NCBI GenBank assembly: GCA_017308135.1
Contig: JAFKFM010000008.1
Location: 963,481 to 1,027,480, forward strand
Direction of reading: 5' to 3'
Source of the DNA: Alphaproteobacteria bacterium
GTDB taxonomy: Bacteria; Pseudomonadota; Alphaproteobacteria; CACIAM-22H2
Length of the DNA: 64,000 nt
Part shown: positions 61,944 through 64,000 of the stretch, piece by piece
Numbering within the stretch: position 1 is the stretch's first letter
How the letters are laid out: each line of letters opens with the position of its first letter
The notes under the pieces: model-generated
Databases searched by the model: none
Seen by the model: the letters and a program-made list of their open reading frames with translations, nothing else
Told to the model about the DNA's origin: nothing
Made by a program: the position numbers and the translations under genes

Positions 61944-63269
61944 TCAGGCGGCTTCGTCTTCCTTGAACAGTTCCTCGACGGTAACCGGCTTATCGGTCAC
62001 CTTGGCGAGTTCCAGGATGAAATCGACGACCTTCTCCTCGAAAATCGGCGCGCGCAGCTGGGCGAGCAGTTCCGGATTCGAGCGGTAGAATTCGACGACC
62101 TGGCGTTCTTGGCCGGGGAAGCGGCGGACCTGTTCGCCCAGCGCCCGGTTCACTTCGTCCTGCGTGACCTGGACGTCGTTGGCGCGGCCGACTTCGGCGA
62201 GCAGCAGGCCCAAGCGCACGCGGCGCAGCGCGATCGCCTTGTACTCGTCCTTCAGCTGGTCGTCGTTCTTGCCCTTGTGTTCCGGGTCCTCGACGCCGCG
62301 CTTGCGATCGGCTTCGACCTGGCCCCAGATCTGCTGGAATTCCATTTCGAGCATGCCCGGCGGCACTTCGAAGCTATGCGCGTCCGACAGCTTGTCGAGC
62401 AACGCGCGCTTCACCTTGGCGCGCGCGGCGCGCTGGTAGTCGCGCGACAGCTGGTCCTTCACGACCTTCTTGACGGTTTCCAGATCCTCGAAGCCGAGGC
62501 CCTTGGCGAATTCGTCGTCGATCGTCACGGGAAGCGGCTCGCGCAGCTCCTTGATCTCGACCTTGAAGGTCGCGGCCTTGCCCGCGAGCTTTTCCGAACC
62601 GTATTCGGCCGGGAACGTGACGTTCACGTCGACCTTGTCGCCGGCCTTCTTGCCGACGAGCTGGGCTTCGAAGCCCGGGATGAACTGGTTGGAGCCGAGT
62701 TCGAGGGGATGGTCGTTGCCCTTCCCGCCCGGGAACGCTTCGCCGTCCATGAAACCTTCGAAATCGATCACGGCGGTGTCGCCGAGCTTGGCTTCGCGCG
62801 CGGCTTCGACCTTCTGGGTCTTGCGCTGCGAGGCCGCGAGGCTGTCGAGCGCCTTGGCGATTTCCGCTTCGCCCGGTTCGGCCTTCGGACGTTCCAGATC
62901 GATGGTTTTGAAATCGACCGGCACGATTTCCGGCAGCACTTCCAGCGACACCGTGTATTCGAGGTCCTTGCCCTCGTCGAACGAGGTCACTTCGATCTTC
63001 GGCTGCATCGCGGGCTTGAGGTTGCGCTCGAGCAGCGCCTGGCTCGTCGTGTCCTGTACCGCGCGCTGGAGCACGTCGCCCATCACCGACTGGCCGAAGC
63101 GCTTCTTGATGACGCCCTTGGGCGCCTTGCCCGGACGGAAGCCCGGCAGATTCGCCTTCTTGGCGACTTCGTCGAGTTCGACGTCGATCTTCTGGGCGAT
63201 GTCGGCGGCCGAAACGACGACCTTGTAGCCGCGCTTGAGACCTTCGTTGAGCGTTTCGGTGACTTGCAT
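61944..63269 (-). CDS. tig: Trigger factor
   Basis: The ribosome-bound chaperone and prolyl isomerase that meets nascent chains at the exit tunnel. The 441-residue protein has the ribosome-binding signature in 'ANLPGFRPGKAPKGVIKKRF' (Gly-Phe-Arg-x-Gly-Lys), an FKBP-type isomerase domain ('DTAVIDFEGFMDGEAFPGGK'), and the long helical C-terminal arms. The ATG at 63269 (Met-Gln-Val-Thr-Glu) is the family start. The open frame upstream is a translation of the neighbouring tRNA-Leu gene and is not protein. Confidence 0.97.
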   Translation of the reverse strand: MQVTETLNEGLKRGYKVVVSAADIAQKIDVELDEVAKKANLPGFRPGKAPKGVIKKRFGQSVMGDVLQRAVQDTTSQALLERNLKPAMQPKIEVTSFDEGKDLEYTVSLEVLPEIVPVDFKTIDLERPKAEPGEAEIAKALDSLAASQRKTQKVEAAREAKLGDTAVIDFEGFMDGEAFPGGKGNDHPLELGSNQFIPGFEAQLVGKKAGDKVDVNVTFPAEYGSEKLAGKAATFKVEIKELREPLPVTIDDEFAKGLGFEDLETVKKVVKDQLSRDYQRAARAKVKRALLDKLSDAHSFEVPPGMLEMEFQQIWGQVEADRKRGVEDPEHKGKNDDQLKDEYKAIALRRVRLGLLLAEVGRANDVQVTQDEVNRALGEQVRRFPGQERQVVEFYRSNPELLAQLRAPIFEEKVVDFILELAKVTDKPVTVEELFKEDEAA

Positions 63270-63325
63270 GGATTGAAAACTCGTTTGTCGTTGGGGCGCC
63301 GGAGGCTCGATCGCGCGGGCGAGGC

Positions 63326-63410
63326 TGGTGCGGGCGGAGGGACTTGAACCCCCACGACTTTCGTCACAAGAACCTAAATCTTGCGCGTCTACCAGTTTCG
63401 CCACGCCCGC
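63326..63410 (-). tRNA. tRNA-Leu (TAG)
   Basis: An 85-nt class II tRNA on the - strand: acceptor stem GCGGGCG/CGCCCGC, D-arm 'TGGCGAAACTGGTAGACGC', anticodon stem CAAGA/TCTTG around TTTAGGT (anticodon TAG), a long variable arm (TGACGAAAGTCGT), T-arm GGTTCAAGTCC, discriminator A and encoded CCA. It lies 56 bp upstream of tig on the same strand. Confidence 0.97.
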
Positions 63411-63461
63411 CTGTCGCCGGATTTGGGCCCAGCGTCGAACCCCAGCGGCGTTCGGGCGCCT

Positions 63462-63490
63462 CTCCTACCCGTACCCCCTATTTCCGTCAA
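63462..63490 (-). promoter_or_regulatory. Candidate promoter for tRNA-Leu (and perhaps tig)
   Basis: TTGACG (63485-63490) and TAGGAG (63462-63467) on the - strand, with 17 bases between. The TTGACG -35 equals that proposed for tRNA-Asp. Start near 63455 would leave about 45 nt before the tRNA. Confidence 0.4.
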
Positions 63491-63574
63491 CCCGCGCGCG
63501 GCGCTGCCGATTTTATCGCGCAATTAACCATCATAAATTTGGGGTATCTAAAAACGCATAGCATCGAATGGCGA

Positions 63575-63590
63575 AGGCAGTTATTTTGCA
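63575..63590 (+). promoter_or_regulatory. Candidate sigma-54 promoter for flagellin
   Basis: AGGCAGTTATTTTGCA matches the -24/-12 pattern: GG at 63576-63577, ten bases, then GC at 63588-63589, with GGCA and TTGCA both intact. Sigma-54 is known to transcribe flagellin genes in several alphaproteobacteria. Start near 63601 would give a leader of about 227 nt. Confidence 0.5.
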
Positions 63591-63600
63591 ATACTCCAAG

Positions 63601-63827
63601 TGAAAACTGTAAATTTTCCTGTTACGCCAATCTCTTAACGGAATTGCCAAAAATCCTGATTTTATAAATATGTCAATGACATGATCGGATTGATTGCGGG
63701 GTTTGGCATACAAATTTCCTGTCATTATGTTACAGGAATCGAGCGGTTTTGCTAAAATTTTTAGCAGAATCCAGGGGAATTCTCCCCTGAAATGCCGACA
63801 GAAGACCGGCTGTTGGGAGCCTTAACG
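63601..63827 (+). promoter_or_regulatory. AT-rich flagellin leader with four inverted repeats
   Basis: This gene-free stretch is far richer in A and T than the rest of the window. It holds four inverted repeats in 120 bp: ATGTCA-A-TGACAT (63670-63682); TTCCTGT-N9-ACAGGAA (63716-63738); GCTAAAA-T-TTTTAGC (63751-63765); and CAGGGG-AATTCT-CCCCTG (63772-63789). The last three would form hairpins in the flagellin mRNA, just before GGGAG (63815-63819). They may serve protein binding on DNA or mRNA control, as FlbT/FlaF do for flagellin leaders elsewhere; which one is inference. Confidence 0.55.
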
Positions 63828-64000
63828 ATGTCGAATTCGATTAACACCAATGTCGGCGCCCTCGTCGCCCTCGCTTCGTTGCGCACCACGCAGTCGGCCC
63901 TGTCCGTCGCCTCCAAGCAGGTGCAGACCGGCTATCGCGTCGCCGATGCGCAAGACGACGCGTCGACCTTCTCGGTCGCGCAGGGCATTCGCGGCAACCT
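63828..64000 (+). CDS. fliC: Flagellin, N-terminal part (cut by window end)
   Basis: Flagellin subunits polymerise into the filament. The ATG at 63828 follows GGGAG at eight bases. The 57 codons present encode 'MSNSINTNVGALVALASLRT' and then TQSALSVASKQVQTGYRVADAQDDAS, the conserved D0/D1 N-terminal helix: Ser-Ile-Asn-Thr-Asn at the start, the Leu/Ala heptads, the 'G-x-R-V' and the 'DA-DDAS' signature before a predicted 'A-Q-G-I-R'. The frame is open to the end of the window. Flagellins are exported without a cleaved signal. With the chemoreceptor at 29228 it shows a motile organism. Confidence 0.93.
   Translation, partial: MSNSINTNVGALVALASLRTTQSALSVASKQVQTGYRVADAQDDASTFSVAQGIRGN

Noticed and set aside
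63270..63404. N-terminal extension of trigger factor (MAKLVDAQDLG type)
   Set aside because: It is the translation of tRNA-Leu; trigger factor starts at 63269.
63531..63725. A 64-codon - strand frame in the AT-rich flagellin leader
   Set aside because: No ribosome site, no motif, and AT-rich sequence with repeats explains the chance frame.

Overview
This window is a GC-rich, densely coded stretch of a chromosome from an alphaproteobacterium, most likely a member of the Rhodospirillales or a close relative. Three things point there: the gene order, which follows several alphaproteobacterial superoperons; the short type of prolyl-tRNA synthetase; and a direct-repeat SOS box of the alphaproteobacterial type (GAAC-N7-GAAC) in front of lexA. 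I see no insertion sequence, prophage, plasmid function or CRISPR array. Almost everything is housekeeping. The less ordinary material sits at the few points where these conserved gene orders are interrupted.

Layout. (1) 1-8136, mostly + strand: end of trpC, moaC and moeA (molybdenum cofactor), lexA with its SOS promoter, a comEC homologue on the - strand, gltX and gltA. (2) 8137-9881: an interruption holding a 63-residue membrane peptide gene, a glyoxalase I gene and a Gfo/Idh/MocA dehydrogenase gene. (3) 9865-24384, - strand: rpsB-tsf-pyrH-frr-uppS-cdsA-dxr-rseP-bamA-ompH-lpxD-fabZ-lpxA-lpxI-lpxB. This links translation, isoprenoid, phospholipid, outer-membrane protein and lipid A synthesis, with many 1- or 4-base start/stop overlaps. 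(4) 24648-25638: a convergent pair of small sensory proteins (PAS and cyclic-nucleotide-binding folds). (5) 25671-55182, - strand: nuoA-N (complete 14-gene complex I) running by ATGA overlaps into birA-coaX-rnj, then mce, DUF1467, tag, a periplasmic hypothetical, proS, lolC, lolD, a lipoprotein with a coupled hypothetical, a chemoreceptor and dnaE. (6) 55350-63410, - strand: tRNA-Leu, tig-clpP-clpX-lon-hup (protein quality control and nucleoid protein), tRNA-Val, mtnA, tRNA-Asp. (7) 63411-64000: an AT-rich control region with a sigma-54-like promoter and four inverted repeats, leading into a flagellin gene cut by the window end.

No large undescribed system is visible. The best candidates for something new are: a probable small RNA of about 105 nt at 36313-36418, with its own sigma-70-like promoter and intrinsic terminator, in the gap between tag and the proS block; the structured flagellin leader; the translationally coupled lipoprotein and hypothetical inserted between lolD and dnaE; an 89-bp compound palindrome upstream of mce/downstream of nothing else but rnj and mce; and a dehydrogenase beside lpxB that might relate to a modified lipid A sugar. 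Coordinates of proteins whose open frame runs past the likely start were trimmed on family length, Shine-Dalgarno match and operon overlap; the reasons are given in each entry.
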